From the NCBI GenBank assembly GCA_902364975.1, contig CABJFQ010000005.1:11092-75091 (forward strand): a stretch of DNA of 64,000 nt. The letters run 5' to 3'. Under the pieces are notes generated by a model. It was not told the DNA's origin and ran no database searches. It worked only from the letters and a program-made list of their open reading frames with translations. The translations under genes were made by a program, and so were the position numbers. The DNA comes from Coriobacteriaceae bacterium. GTDB taxonomy: Bacteria; Actinomycetota; Coriobacteriia; Coriobacteriales; Coriobacteriaceae. This document shows, one piece after another, positions 45,465 through 54,784 of this stretch. Position 1 is the first letter of the stretch. Every line of letters begins with the position of its first letter.

Positions 45465-45529
45465 GGGCTTTTGGCGGTCGCTACGCCAGCGAGCAAGCAC
45501 AAATAGGCACCGATGAACGACCCTCAAAC

Positions 45530-45652
45530 CTAAGTGAGTAGACTTTTTTGCAATAGCCAAGCACAACCCGCATAGGAAGAAATAAAACCGCAGGTAGAGC
45601 CCTTGCGCAAAAGTCATGTGCTCGCGATATTGCAAAAAGTCTACTCACTTAG
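45530..45652 (+). repeat. 123-bp palindromic element, copy A
   Basis: Terminal inverted repeats run from CTAAGTGAGTAGACTTTTTT to its complement ending CTACTCACTTAG. The arms extend to about 25 bases (45530-45555 and 45629-45652). CGCAGGTA lies at offset 59 (45589-45596), the centre of the element. The same layout occurs at 58791 and 60212. The arm CTAAGTGAGTAG holds TAA, TGA and TAG in three different frames. Confidence 0.93.
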
Positions 45653-45776
45653 CTGACAACTGCACCAAACGGCTGAGCAGAACGCCCATTTCCTGCATTT
45701 TCTTTCGCGCTGGCGCCCCGCACCGCCGCTACGCCATAATGGATGGCGGACAAACGGCGAGAGAAAGTACCCCCAC

Positions 45777-48458
45777 ATGGCACAGACCACGATAGATACC
45801 GCCGCCAGCACCGTCTCTGGCGCCGGCGCCGCCAGCTCATTCTCGGGCGGCACGGGAACCGAAGCCGAATTCGGCTCACTCGGTGCGCTCTCCCCCACCT
45901 GGTGGGAGCCCGAGGACGGCAGCGAGCCCGAACCGTGGCTCACGCCCGACCAGGCCTTCGAGCGCTTCTTTGAATGGACGAGCAATCGCGGTATTGAGCT
46001 GTGGGACCACCAAGAAGAGGCCCTCATGGATCTAGCCGCCGGCGATCACGTCATTCTGGGCACGCCGACCGGCTCGGGCAAGTCGCTTGTCGCGCTAGGT
46101 ATGCTCTTTATGGGCATGGCGCAAGGCAAGCGCTGCTACTACACAGCTCCTATCAAGGCTCTGGTCAGCGAGAAGTTTTTCGACTTGGTGCAGGTGCTCG
46201 GCCGCGATAACGTCGGTATGATCACCGGCGACACGCATATCAACACCAAGGCGCCCGTCATCTGCTGCACGGCAGAGATCCTTGCCAACGACGCACTGCG
46301 CGAGGGCGAAGATGCCGATGTTGGCTGCGTCGCCATGGACGAGTTCCACTACTTTGCCGACCCTGATCGCGGTTGGGCCTGGCAGGTGCCGCTGCTCACC
46401 CTGCCTCACACGCAATTCATGCTCATGAGCGCCACGCTCGGCGATGTCACCGCGATTGCCGCCTCGCTCGAGGAACACACCGGCGCTACCTGCGACTTGG
46501 TCGTCGATGCCCCACGCCCTGTGCCGCTGAGCTACGACTATGTGACGACCTCCCTCGAGGGCACCGTCGAGCTCGCGATGCGCCGCGGCGAGGCCCCGCT
46601 CTACATCGTGCACTTTAGCCAGGATGCCGCCCTTGCGACGGCACAGTCGCTCGCCAATTTTGGCATCGCCAGCAAGGAGCAGCGCGAAGCCATCAAAGAA
46701 GCGGCAAAGGGAACGAGCTTCTCGACGGCCTTCGGCAAGATCCTCAAGCGTTTGCTCGGCTGCGGCGTCGGCGTGCACCACGCCGGTATGCTGCCGCGCT
46801 ATCGTCTGCTGGTCGAGCGCCTGGCGCAGCAGGGCCTACTGCCCGTCATCTGCGGCACCGACACACTCGGCGTCGGCATCAACGTGCCCATCCACACCGT
46901 GGTCCTCACCGCGCTCACAAAGTTCGACGGCTACAAGATGCGTCGCCTGCGCGCCCGCGAGTTCCATCAGATTGCCGGTCGCGCCGGCCGCTCGGGCTTC
47001 GATACCGAGGGCATGGTGATTGCCGAGGCACCCGAGCACGAGATCGAGAACGCCAAGCTCATGGCCAAGGCGGGCGACGACCCCAAAAAACTCCGCAAGA
47101 TTAAAAAGAAGAAGGCCCCCGAGGGCTTTGTCACCTGGAACAAGCAGACCTTTGAGCGCCTGATCGAGACGCAGCCCGAAACGCTCAAGCCGCGCCTTCG
47201 CATCACACACTCCATGGTGATTAGCGTGGTCGAGCAGGGCGGTGACGCTCGCGCCCGCGTGCACGACCTCATCGAGACAAGCCTGCAGACCCCCGAAGAA
47301 AAAGCCAAGCTCGAGGTTCGCGCCGACGAAATCTTCGCCACGCTCATCGATTCCGGCGTCGTCGTTCGCACCGAGGTGCCACCCGCACCCGATGCCCCGA
47401 CTGACACCGCACCAGATATTGACTATGCGCTGACGGTCGATCTGCCCGAGGACTTCGCGCTCGACCAGCCGCTCTCGCCGTTTTTGCTTGCCGCGCTGGA
47501 GTTGCTCGATCCCGAGAGCGAGACCTATACCATGGACCTCATCTCGATGGTCGAGGCAACGCTCGAGGATCCCAAGCAGGTGCTGCGCGCTCAGGAGCGC
47601 GCAGCGCGGGACCGCGCGATGGCCGAAATGAAGGCTGACGGCGTCGAATATGAGGAACGCCTGGAGCGCATCCAGGATGTCACCTACGAAAAACCGCTCG
47701 AGGACTTGCTCGATGCCGCCTTCGACAAGTACTGCCAGGAAGTGCCCTGGGCAAACGACTATCAGCTCTCTCCCAAGAGCGTTCTGCGCGATATGCTGGA
47801 AAGCGCGAGCGATTTTAAGGGCTACATTCAAAAGCTCGGCATCGCCCGCTCCGAGGGCATTTTGCTGCGCTACCTGGCAGAGGCTTACCGTTCACTCGAC
47901 CGCACCGTGCCCATCGAGAAGCGCGACGAGCGCCTGCGCGACATTATCTCGTGGCTGGGCTTTGTGGTGCGCTCGGTGGACTCGAGCCTGGTGGACGAGT
48001 GGGAGAACGCCGGCAACCCGGCAGCCCTCGATGCTGCGCCGCCGCGGGGCATCGACGAGGTCGTGGCGGACCGCCGCGGCTGCACGCTGCTGGTGCGCAA
48101 CGCGCTCTTCCGCCGCGTGACCCTTGCCGCCCGCGAGCACGTTCGCGACCTGGGCGAGCTCGACGACGACTGGGGCATGAGCGAGATCCGCTGGCAAAAA
48201 GCGCTCGACGCTTACCACGAGCAGCATGAGGAGATCCTCACCGACGGAGATGCCCGCAGCGCCGCGATGTTTTCCATCGACGAGTCCGACGAGAAGACCA
48301 CGCACGTATGGCACGTGCACCAGATCTTTGCCGACGAGGATGGCGACCACGACTTTGGCATCATGGGCGATGTCGATCTGGACGCCACGCAGGACGGCGG
48401 CGAGGTCATCTTCAAGATCTACCGTGTCGGCTTTATCGAGGACCTGCTCGAGGACTAG
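45777..48458 (+). CDS. DEAD/DEAH-type helicase with DUF3516 domain
   Basis: An 893-residue SF2 helicase. Motif I is GTPTGSGKS (residues 95-103), motif II is DEFH (188-191), motif III MSATLGD, and motif VI HQIAGRAGR. The C-terminal 400 residues match the DUF3516 domain (for example VTYEKPLEDLLDAAFDKY and DWGMSEIRWQKALDAYHEQ), found in actinobacterial helicases of the HelY/Ski2-like group, which unwind RNA. The first 45 residues are a low-complexity Ser/Gly/Ala tail that probably is not folded. The ATG follows only a weak GAGAGAAAG site. A strong terminator follows. Confidence 0.92.
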   Translation: MAQTTIDTAASTVSGAGAASSFSGGTGTEAEFGSLGALSPTWWEPEDGSEPEPWLTPDQAFERFFEWTSNRGIELWDHQEEALMDLAAGDHVILGTPTGSGKSLVALGMLFMGMAQGKRCYYTAPIKALVSEKFFDLVQVLGRDNVGMITGDTHINTKAPVICCTAEILANDALREGEDADVGCVAMDEFHYFADPDRGWAWQVPLLTLPHTQFMLMSATLGDVTAIAASLEEHTGATCDLVVDAPRPVPLSYDYVTTSLEGTVELAMRRGEAPLYIVHFSQDAALATAQSLANFGIASKEQREAIKEAAKGTSFSTAFGKILKRLLGCGVGVHHAGMLPRYRLLVERLAQQGLLPVICGTDTLGVGINVPIHTVVLTALTKFDGYKMRRLRAREFHQIAGRAGRSGFDTEGMVIAEAPEHEIENAKLMAKAGDDPKKLRKIKKKKAPEGFVTWNKQTFERLIETQPETLKPRLRITHSMVISVVEQGGDARARVHDLIETSLQTPEEKAKLEVRADEIFATLIDSGVVVRTEVPPAPDAPTDTAPDIDYALTVDLPEDFALDQPLSPFLLAALELLDPESETYTMDLISMVEATLEDPKQVLRAQERAARDRAMAEMKADGVEYEERLERIQDVTYEKPLEDLLDAAFDKYCQEVPWANDYQLSPKSVLRDMLESASDFKGYIQKLGIARSEGILLRYLAEAYRSLDRTVPIEKRDERLRDIISWLGFVVRSVDSSLVDEWENAGNPAALDAAPPRGIDEVVADRRGCTLLVRNALFRRVTLAAREHVRDLGELDDDWGMSEIRWQKALDAYHEQHEEILTDGDARSAAMFSIDESDEKTTHVWHVHQIFADEDGDHDFGIMGDVDLDATQDGGEVIFKIYRVGFIEDLLED

Positions 48459-48480
48459 CCGAACATACTGGAACGAAACG

Positions 48481-48520
48481 AAGCGGGGCCGTTGGCAATA
48501 TCGCCAGCGGCCCCGCTTTT
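48481..48520 (+). terminator. Intrinsic terminator of DUF3516 helicase
   Basis: Stem AAGCGGGGCCGTTGGC (48481-48496) with GCCAGCGGCCCCGCTT (48503-48518), one mismatch, followed by TTTTGC. It also serves the convergent DUF2130 gene in the other direction. Confidence 0.93.
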
Positions 48521-48537
48521 GCACTATACGCTATGCC

Positions 48538-50295
48538 TTACTCGGCATCCTCGACCTCATACGAATCCGCCTCGGCCGGCTTATCGTTTGTCTCTGACGC
48601 AGCCCCGCGCGCCTCGTCAAACGCCGCCTTCATGGTCTTGTTGCCCCACGTGAGCTTACGAATGGTAAGATCGTCGGCTTTCTTGTTGGCTAGGCGCAGA
48701 TTGTTCTCGGAGGACAGCAACGCCTCCTTGGTTTTCTGCAGATGGCTAATCGTCTTGTCGATCTCATCAATCGCCGTTTGGAACTTGCGGCTCGCGATCT
48801 CGTAGTTGCGACCGAAATCATTCTTGAACTTCTCCATCTTGGCCTCGAAGTTCGTGACGTCAATGTTCTGCTGCTTGTACTCCGCTAGCTCCTGTTTATA
48901 GCGCAATGAACCCATGGCGGCGTTGCGCAGCAGCGTAATCATGGGAATAAAAAACTGCGGACGGATCACGTACATCTTCTCGTAGCGGTAGCTCACGTCC
49001 ACGATTCCTGCGTTATAGAGCTCGCTCTCGGGCTCGAGCAGTGTGCAGAGCACCGCGTACTCACAGCCTTTCTGGCGACGATCGTGATCGAGTTTCTTAA
49101 AGAAGTCCTCGTTTTTATGCTTGGTCGCGGTCTCGTCGTTCTCGTTTTTCATCTCGAACATAATCGAAATGACCTCGTTGCCGCTCGCGTCGCACTCACG
49201 GAAAATGAAGTCTCCCTTGGTGCCCTCGGATGCATCGTTATCTTTCTCGAAGTACGCATTGGGAAACGCCGTCATGCGCAGACGGTTAAACTCGGTCTCG
49301 CAGTGCTGCTCGAGCGACTCGCCCACCATCTTGGTGGACAGGCGAACCTTCATGTCCTTAAGGCGCTCAATCTCTTCATCCTTGTAGCGAATCAGGTCAT
49401 CGCTCGCGCGCTTGGCCTGCGCAAGCTCGAGCTCGTGTGCCGCCTTGGCTTGCTCCTCGCGAGAATCGCGCACCGCCAGCTCGCTCGTCAGTTTGGCACG
49501 TGCCTCATCGCGCTCTCGCTCCGCCGCGGCGACCGCCTCTGACAGGTTCATTTTTGCCATCAGTTCCTGCTCGCGCAGCTGGGCACGCAGGCCCTCGGCC
49601 TCTTGCTCGGACTGAGCCTTTGCGGCGGAAAACTTCTCTTGCACCTTCGCGCGATAGTCAGTAAGCGCGCGCTCGGCCTCGCTGCGAGCGGCATCGAGCT
49701 CACGCTGCGACTCTGCCGCGGCAGCGGCAAGCGCCATCTCCTGGGCCTTGTCCGCCGCGGCGATCCTGGCCTGCAGCTCGGCAATCTGAGCGTCGCGCGC
49801 GGACAGGTCGTTTTGAGCAGCATTGCGTGCCGCCGCCTCGGCAAGCCTGGCTTCATCATCTTTGCGCTCCAACTGCGCACGTAAATTGTCGATCTCGCGC
49901 TGAAGCTCGGCATTCTCCTTTTGAGCATCGGAACGGGCCTCAACCGCCGCGCGCTGACTTGCACTCTCGCGCTCTGCGGCAGCGCCTTCGAGCTTGGCGC
50001 GCAGCTCGGCAAGCTCAGCGTCGCGCTTGGCAACCTCTTGTGCCAGCTGCTGAGCTGCAGCGTTCTTCTGCTCGACAAGCTGAGCGTCGCGCTGAGACTC
50101 TGCCTTTTGCAAAGCAGCCGTCGAGCGCGAGCGCTCAAGCTCCAGTGCCTGCTCGCCCTCGCGCTGGACCGCCTTCACACGCTCATCAAGATCGCGCGAG
50201 AACTCGGCATCGCGCACCTGTTTGACGATATCTGCATAGCCGGACGCATCGACCTTAAACACTTCGCCGCAATGCGGGCACTTGATCTCGTTCAT
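48538..50295 (-). CDS. DUF2130 coiled-coil protein
   Basis: A 585-residue protein. It starts with a zinc-ribbon-like [16 protein letters not shown]. Residues about 25-330 are a long coiled coil rich in Ala, Glu, Gln and Arg (runs such as [18 protein letters not shown]). The C-terminal 250 residues match DUF2130 ([60 protein letters not shown]). That core shows restriction-endonuclease-like wording, F-E-M-K, which is consistent with a nuclease fold, but activity has not been shown for the family as far as I know. AGGAG precedes the ATG. Confidence 0.9.
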   Translation of the reverse strand: MNEIKCPHCGEVFKVDASGYADIVKQVRDAEFSRDLDERVKAVQREGEQALELERSRSTAALQKAESQRDAQLVEQKNAAAQQLAQEVAKRDAELAELRAKLEGAAAERESASQRAAVEARSDAQKENAELQREIDNLRAQLERKDDEARLAEAAARNAAQNDLSARDAQIAELQARIAAADKAQEMALAAAAAESQRELDAARSEAERALTDYRAKVQEKFSAAKAQSEQEAEGLRAQLREQELMAKMNLSEAVAAAERERDEARAKLTSELAVRDSREEQAKAAHELELAQAKRASDDLIRYKDEEIERLKDMKVRLSTKMVGESLEQHCETEFNRLRMTAFPNAYFEKDNDASEGTKGDFIFRECDASGNEVISIMFEMKNENDETATKHKNEDFFKKLDHDRRQKGCEYAVLCTLLEPESELYNAGIVDVSYRYEKMYVIRPQFFIPMITLLRNAAMGSLRYKQELAEYKQQNIDVTNFEAKMEKFKNDFGRNYEIASRKFQTAIDEIDKTISHLQKTKEALLSSENNLRLANKKADDLTIRKLTWGNKTMKAAFDEARGAASETNDKPAEADSYEVEDAE

Positions 50296-50353
50296 GGCAG
50301 CTCCTCGATGGACGCAAATTTCAACCGCCTACACTCTACCGCGCCGCACGGAC

Positions 50354-50389
50354 AAAAAAGACGCCGCCGCCATAATGGCAACGGCGCCA
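50354..50389 (-). terminator. Terminator for the ChbG-type deacetylase gene
   Basis: Read on the minus strand, GCCGTTGCC pairs with GGCGGCGGC through two G-U pairs around a short ATTAT loop, and TCTTTTTT follows. It lies about 45 bases after the stop of the deacetylase gene. Confidence 0.8.
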
Positions 50390-50393
50390 GAAC

Positions 50394-50424
50394 CACCACA
50401 AAGGCGACTGTCCCCTTTGTGGTG
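50394..50424. repeat. 11-bp inverted repeat with GTCC loop
   Basis: CACCACAAAGG (50394-50404) and CCTTTGTGGTG (50414-50424) are perfect arms around a 9-base loop CGACTGTCC. The GTCC(CC) next to a variable right arm recurs at 2965 and 63490. It lies just downstream of the deacetylase gene. Confidence 0.8.
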
Positions 50425-50434
50425 ACTTGGGTCC

Positions 50435-51199
50435 TTACAGGTCGCGGTAGTCGATCAGGCGAAGATCAGGTTGAGACTCAAGCCAAGTGCGAAGCTCGGG
50501 GTCGATCAGCGCATCGACTTCCTTGGTGCGGTCGGTCGTGAGCGAGCTGTTCTCCAGGATAAAACGATCGAGATAGCCCGGATGGCACACAAAGACGACC
50601 GTCTCGCCGTCCACCATCTCGCGAACCGTCTGCATGATTGCCTCTTTGGGCTCGTAGCCCGGCTCCATCGAGCGCATCACCATGCGCAGATCAGTATCTC
50701 CGCAATGCACCACAGCCGCGGGGTCGAAGCTCGCCTTTTGCTCCTTAAGGCCCAGCTCCTGAGCAACCGCCGAGATCGCTCGGTTAAGGTTTTTGCTCAT
50801 GACGGCATGGGCCTCAAAGTAATCGGGCTCGCGGCCCACGATCTCGACAAAGCGGTCATGCTGCGCGCGGATCTCGATGCAGGCCTCGTCGAAGTCTATC
50901 AACTCCTCGCCGCGCTTAAAATGATCGCGGAAGGTACGGCTGCTATGGAACTCGCCGTTCTCGTTGAGCATGCTCGGAATGAGCGCCGGGTCGGCACACG
51001 GCTTGCCCAGGCACACGTTGGTGTGCTGACCCACCGCAATGCCGACATCCGCCACGAGCGACCAGCCACGCTCGGCCTCGGGCATATTGGGCATAAGTCC
51101 CGCCGAGCGCACCAGGCCCTCATTGATACTGCGGGCAATCCCCAGGTTAACGGCATACGAATAACCGATATCGTCGGCACGAATGAGCAATTGCTTCAT
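50435..51199 (-). CDS. ChbG/HpnK family polysaccharide deacetylase-like protein
   Basis: A 254-residue protein of the YdjC/ChbG fold. The metal-binding Asp pair appears in LIRADDIGYS near the start, a His in VGQHTNV and a further His in YFEAHAVMSK. These proteins remove acetyl groups from chito-oligosaccharides or other acetylated sugars. The ATG at 51199 with GGGGGTC upstream is preferred over a slightly earlier start. It lies 78 bases downstream of the PTS gene in the same direction, so a link to the PTS sugar is plausible; the actual substrate is unknown. Confidence 0.85.
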   Translation of the reverse strand: MKQLLIRADDIGYSYAVNLGIARSINEGLVRSAGLMPNMPEAERGWSLVADVGIAVGQHTNVCLGKPCADPALIPSMLNENGEFHSSRTFRDHFKRGEELIDFDEACIEIRAQHDRFVEIVGREPDYFEAHAVMSKNLNRAISAVAQELGLKEQKASFDPAAVVHCGDTDLRMVMRSMEPGYEPKEAIMQTVREMVDGETVVFVCHPGYLDRFILENSSLTTDRTKEVDALIDPELRTWLESQPDLRLIDYRDL

Positions 51200-51220
51200 A
51201 TTGACCCCCATCTACGGAAA

Positions 51221-51249
51221 GGGACACTTGAAGCGCAGCCAAGTGCCCC
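51221..51249. repeat. Small imperfect hairpin, PTS-deacetylase gap
   Basis: GGGACACTTG (51221-51230) and CAAGTGCCCC (51240-51249) pair with one bulged base around a 9-base loop. It stands in the gap between the PTS and deacetylase genes and may be a weak terminator or processing site. Confidence 0.6.
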
Positions 51250-51276
51250 AGATAATTGTCCTACCGAACGGATGCT

Positions 51277-52725
51277 TTAGGCTTTGGCGGCAGCAGCGTC
51301 TTCGTCGAGCTGCTCCTTGGTAAAGCCAAAGAAGTAGGCGATGGCAGCGGCGGCAACAAATGCAGTGCCCGATGCAACGCAGCCCCATACGAGATTAGCA
51401 GTTCCGCCTGCAACATAACCTGTAATACCAAGGATATTAGTTGCGCCCAAAACATACGTGGTCACATTAGTGAGAGCCGCGATCAGGCCGCCGATAGCGC
51501 CGCCCGCGACCATGGCACCCAGGCAGCGAGTATACTTAAAGCCGCAGCCATACAGCGCGGGCTCCGTCACGCCACCGACAATGCCGGAGAGCGAGAAACC
51601 AAGCATAGCGCCCTTTTCGTCGACCTCCTTAAGGCGCAGGAAGGCACCGAAGGCCATGCCCCACGTGGCGAACTGAGCGATAGCACCCGCGACCATAACG
51701 CAGGAGTCAGACCCTGAGGTGAGCACCTGCACAATGCCGAGGGCAATCAGAACCTGGTGCATACCGGTCATAACCAGGAACTCCCAAAGCGCAGCAATGG
51801 CGACGAGGGAGAGGATCGTGACGATGCCGCCAGCGTTTCCGAGGCCGAACATAAAGTTGCCGACCAGGTCGCCCAGAATGGAACCAATCGGAGCTAGGGC
51901 GCACAGGGAAACGGGGGTCATCACAGCCATGGTGCACACGGGCACAAACACCGTGGAGAGCATGTCGGGGATGATCTTCTTCATGAACTTCTCGACGACC
52001 ATCAGCACCGGCATAGACAGCAGCATGGGGAGCACGGTCGCAGAATAGTTGTTCAGCTGAGCCGGGAGCGCGCCGTAAACCATCGTGGTCGTAGCACCCG
52101 AATCCGCCGCAGCGTTGACCAGCGTCATGAACTCAGGGGCAATGAGCACGCCGCCGAGCATCATGCCGAGCGGCTGGCTGCAGCCGAGCTGCTTTGCGGC
52201 AGCCCAACCCAGATAAACAGGGAGGAAATAATAGCCTGCGTTGTAAATCCAGTTGTAGAAGAAGTTGTAGATGTCGGAATCAGCAGACCAGATACCGAGC
52301 ATGCCGTCGCCGCAAAGTACGGCAAGTGTGCGGAACATGGCGGCGCCCATGATAATGGGGATCGTCATGCACATTGTCTTGGACAGGTAGTTAAGGGCCT
52401 TCTTGCCCGCAGTCTTGACCGTCAGTGGCTCCTTGATGCCGTCATCGAGGTTCTCGTCAATGGAGCCTTCGCCCTTGACGCCCAGCGCAATGGCGGCGTC
52501 ATAGACCTTCGGCACGTTCTGGCCAATGATGACCTGATACTGGCCGCCAGACCACTGTGCACCCAGCACGCCCTTGATCTTCTTTACTTCATCGTCATTG
52601 GGAATGGACTGATCCTTGAGGTTCAGACGCAGGCGGGTCATGCAGTGCGTCGCGTTCGTCACATTGGAGGCGCCGCCGACGGCAGCAAGCACGTCCTCGG
52701 CAATCTTCTTGTTATCGACAGCCAT
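51277..52725 (-). CDS. PTS sugar permease, EIIB-EIIC, beta-glucoside type
   Basis: A 482-residue fused PTS component. Residues 1-90 are EIIB, with the phosphocysteine Cys28 in ATHCMTRLRL. Residues 110-470 are EIIC, with about ten membrane segments and the family motif GVTEPALYG around residue 390. No IIA domain is attached, so a separate IIA-Glc type protein must phosphorylate it. Class (glucose/sucrose/beta-glucoside family) is clear; the sugar is not. The start at 52725 has an AGAAGGGA box 8 bases upstream. A BglG-type antiterminator and a RAT/terminator switch precede it. Confidence 0.92.
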   Translation of the reverse strand: MAVDNKKIAEDVLAAVGGASNVTNATHCMTRLRLNLKDQSIPNDDEVKKIKGVLGAQWSGGQYQVIIGQNVPKVYDAAIALGVKGEGSIDENLDDGIKEPLTVKTAGKKALNYLSKTMCMTIPIIMGAAMFRTLAVLCGDGMLGIWSADSDIYNFFYNWIYNAGYYFLPVYLGWAAAKQLGCSQPLGMMLGGVLIAPEFMTLVNAAADSGATTTMVYGALPAQLNNYSATVLPMLLSMPVLMVVEKFMKKIIPDMLSTVFVPVCTMAVMTPVSLCALAPIGSILGDLVGNFMFGLGNAGGIVTILSLVAIAALWEFLVMTGMHQVLIALGIVQVLTSGSDSCVMVAGAIAQFATWGMAFGAFLRLKEVDEKGAMLGFSLSGIVGGVTEPALYGCGFKYTRCLGAMVAGGAIGGLIAALTNVTTYVLGATNILGITGYVAGGTANLVWGCVASGTAFVAAAAIAYFFGFTKEQLDEDAAAAKA

Positions 52726-52863
52726 GTCGAATCCCTTCTCTTCCAACTAAAGGCCGTGGGACTTCACGGCACCAAGACGCACAATTCCGCTCGCGCCTGC
52801 GCAGCGCGCGACATCAGTTGGCAAGAGATTGATTTGCATGTGATTCCCGGGTGGATCGACATG

Positions 52864-52923
52864 AAAAAGCCCCGCGCACAACCGACAGAGACCCAATTAT
52901 GGCCTCGGCAGAATCGGTAGTGC
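52864..52923 (-). terminator. Conditional terminator before PTS gene
   Basis: On the minus strand GCACTACCGA (52923-52914) pairs with TCGGTTGTGC (52885-52876), 9 of 10 bases, with an inner hairpin GAGgCC/GGgtCTC, and a T5 run follows at 52868-52864. Its 5' arm is the 3' part of the RAT sequence, so the two structures exclude each other. Confidence 0.75.
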
Positions 52924-52952
52924 CTCTCGGAGCTGCGCCGTGAGTAACACCC
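52916..52952 (-). promoter_or_regulatory. RAT antiterminator site for BglG-family protein
   Basis: Read on the minus strand it begins GGGTGTTACTC and ends GAGAGGCACTACC. This follows the ribonucleic antiterminator consensus of LicT/SacY/BglG targets (GG-T-GTTACT ... AGGCA-ACC), with the lower stem, the TTA/AGGCA internal-loop residues and a GC-rich apical stem. It sits in the 339-base leader between the antiterminator gene and the PTS gene and overlaps the terminator above. Confidence 0.75.
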
Positions 52953-53064
52953 AACACACGGCGAGTATATGCGGCAGATGCGTTCGTTGCGGCTCAGATT
53001 ACCGACGAACGGTAGCAAACGACCCGCGAACGGTCGCCATGACGGAAAGGAAATACCAGAGAGC

Positions 53065-53901
53065 CTATTTATCCGAGTGGACAGAAGCCACGCGATTCAC
53101 ATGCATGATCAGATAGACGAGCTCCTCTTGGGCCAATGGCTCGCCAAAGGTCTCTTGAATCAGATCGTCGACACGGCGAGCGCAACGCGATGCCGCCGGA
53201 TACTGCTCCACGAGCACGTCGTAAAGACCGGAGTTCTCGGTATCGATCGGCTCTTTCTTTGCCACGCGGTCGAGCAGATAGCGCACATGAGTGGCAAAGC
53301 GGGCAAAGGCGAACGACGAGCGATCGACCGTCACACCCAACTCTTCTTGAATAATCGCGACCGTCATATCGAGCAGTCGCTCCTCGTGCTGCTCGGCAAG
53401 CACGCGCCGCTCGCTCGGCTTAACCGATGCGTTGACAATCGACATGGCAATGCCCGCGGCCTCGCTTCGGGGCATGCGCACATGAAAGCTCTTCTGGATA
53501 CCGCGAACAGCCAGCTCGCCCAAGCGGTATTCGATGGGATGCAGCTGCTCAAGATCGCGCTCAAGCGGCAACGACACCACCATGTGTTCGCGGGCACGCT
53601 TAATGGCAAACTGAATATGGTCTGCCAATGTAATGGGAAGGTTAGGACTCAATTCGTACGAAAGCTGTCCGGTCGCGATATCGGCCAGCTGAGCAGAAAA
53701 CTCCAGCACCTCGGGATCGACCTCATCGATAAACGCCAGGTACTTTGAATCAATGCCGTAAAAGGTACGCGTGATGACATCCAGGTCGACCTCATGCGGC
53801 ATATCGCCAAAGCCGATACCACGACCCAGCGCGATAAGCTGACGCCCCGCGCCGTCTTCGCAGATGGCAGCGTTATGGTTAATGCGCTGGATAGCCCTCA
53901 T
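53065..53901 (-). CDS. BglG/LicT family transcription antiterminator
   Basis: A 278-residue protein with the three-part layout of the family: an RNA-binding CAT domain (residues 1-58; MRAIQRINHNAAICEDGAG and IALGRGIGF are typical), PRD1 (about 65-170, with LADHIQFAIKRA) and PRD2 (about 175-275, with FATHVRYLLDRVA and EELVYLIMHVNR). PTS-dependent phosphorylation of PRD histidines switches it between active dimer and inactive form. Active, it binds the RAT site at 52916 to let transcription enter the PTS gene. The ATG follows AGGAG. Confidence 0.92.
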   Translation of the reverse strand: MRAIQRINHNAAICEDGAGRQLIALGRGIGFGDMPHEVDLDVITRTFYGIDSKYLAFIDEVDPEVLEFSAQLADIATGQLSYELSPNLPITLADHIQFAIKRAREHMVVSLPLERDLEQLHPIEYRLGELAVRGIQKSFHVRMPRSEAAGIAMSIVNASVKPSERRVLAEQHEERLLDMTVAIIQEELGVTVDRSSFAFARFATHVRYLLDRVAKKEPIDTENSGLYDVLVEQYPAASRCARRVDDLIQETFGEPLAQEELVYLIMHVNRVASVHSDK

Positions 53902-53921
53902 GGATTCATCGCTCCTACTGA

Positions 53922-53954
53922 AACGCGCCGCACAGACCATCCGCGCGGCGCGTT
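53922..53954 (-). terminator. Hairpin after phosphoesterase gene
   Basis: AACGCGCCGC (53922-53931) and GCGGCGCGTT (53945-53954), a perfect 10-bp stem. On the minus strand only TTTC follows, so it may be a weak terminator between the phosphoesterase gene and bglG. Confidence 0.65.
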
Positions 53955-53974
53955 CATTCTACCTGCACTTACAG

Positions 53975-54520
53975 CTACAGTCCAAAGAAGCCTAGGATTT
54001 GGTCACGGCTTACGGGCTTGTACTCGTTGGCGTCGAGGCCGACATCGTAGCGAAAGATAGGACGTTCGCGATCGCGGTTGCGTGCGTTGGTGCGGTCACC
54101 CCTGCTGTGGATATGCCCGTGCAGCATGATGGCGCCACGTGCCTTGCCGTTCCAGCTGAGCATGGGGTAGTGGCTCATAACCAGACGATGGCCCTTGGCA
54201 TAGCCAGGAGCAACCTCCAAGTAATCACGCACGTCTTCCCAGATTTGGGGCGCAGCTGGATCTTCCCAGTCGCCGTCATGGTTACCACGGATGAGCGTCA
54301 CATTCTGGCATTCGATGCGCTCGCGCAGGCGCACCGCCTCCGCCAGGGGCAAACGATAGGTAAAGTCTCCCAAGATATAGAGGCGGTCGTCCACAGCCAC
54401 GCACTCATTGATGGCATCGATGACTTTGCGGTTCATCTCCTCGACCGAATCAAACGGCCGATCCATGTCGTGCAAGATATTCGTATCGCCCAGGTGCAGG
54501 TCGGCGGTAAACCACATCAT
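53975..54520 (-). CDS. Calcineurin-like metallophosphoesterase
   Basis: A 181-residue phosphoesterase. The five metal motifs are visible: DLHLGD near the start (Asp-x-His), GDF (ILGDFTY), GNHDGD, the His of SHYP, and GHIH near residue 133. The small size and HLGDTNI opening match single-domain phosphoesterases often seen next to defence or repair genes. The substrate is unknown. It is the third gene of a leftward group with a 63-residue protein and a HIRAN protein. The start with a weak GAGGG site is plausible. Confidence 0.9.
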   Translation of the reverse strand: MMWFTADLHLGDTNILHDMDRPFDSVEEMNRKVIDAINECVAVDDRLYILGDFTYRLPLAEAVRLRERIECQNVTLIRGNHDGDWEDPAAPQIWEDVRDYLEVAPGYAKGHRLVMSHYPMLSWNGKARGAIMLHGHIHSRGDRTNARNRDRERPIFRYDVGLDANEYKPVSRDQILGFFGL

Positions 54521-54586
54521 CGTCTATGCCCTCATTTCGCAACGCGTTCAACTCGTGCTAAGTATACAGACGCAGCGATGCGGCGG

Positions 54587-54778
54587 TTATCCAAAGAGCC
54601 CGCCGAACAGACCTCGGCGGCGCTTGCCTTGCTTTTTCGAAGCGTCACCCTGAGTTTTCTTGTCCTGCCGTTTCCTACGGTCCTGCTCCAACCCATCGTC
54701 ATCGAGTAGCATATCCCACTCAAACGGGTCATCCGTCAGATCGAACAGATCATCGTCATCAAACATGGCAGCCTTCAT
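54587..54778 (-). CDS. 63-residue acidic/basic protein of unknown function
   Basis: A small protein with an acidic first half (FDDDDLFDLTDDPFEWDMLL) and a basic second half ending KRRRGLFGGLFG. The glycine-phenylalanine ending is repeated (GLFGGLFG). No domain or signal is recognisable. The frame lies 6 bases after the stop of the HIRAN gene and 66 bases before the phosphoesterase, in the same direction. The ATG at 54766, behind an AAGG box with 5-base spacing, is a more likely start than 54778. The bipolar charge suggests binding to a protein or nucleic acid; that is only a guess. Confidence 0.55.
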   Translation of the reverse strand: MKAAMFDDDDLFDLTDDPFEWDMLLDDDGLEQDRRKRQDKKTQGDASKKQGKRRRGLFGGLFG

Positions 54779-54784
54779 TGCCGA

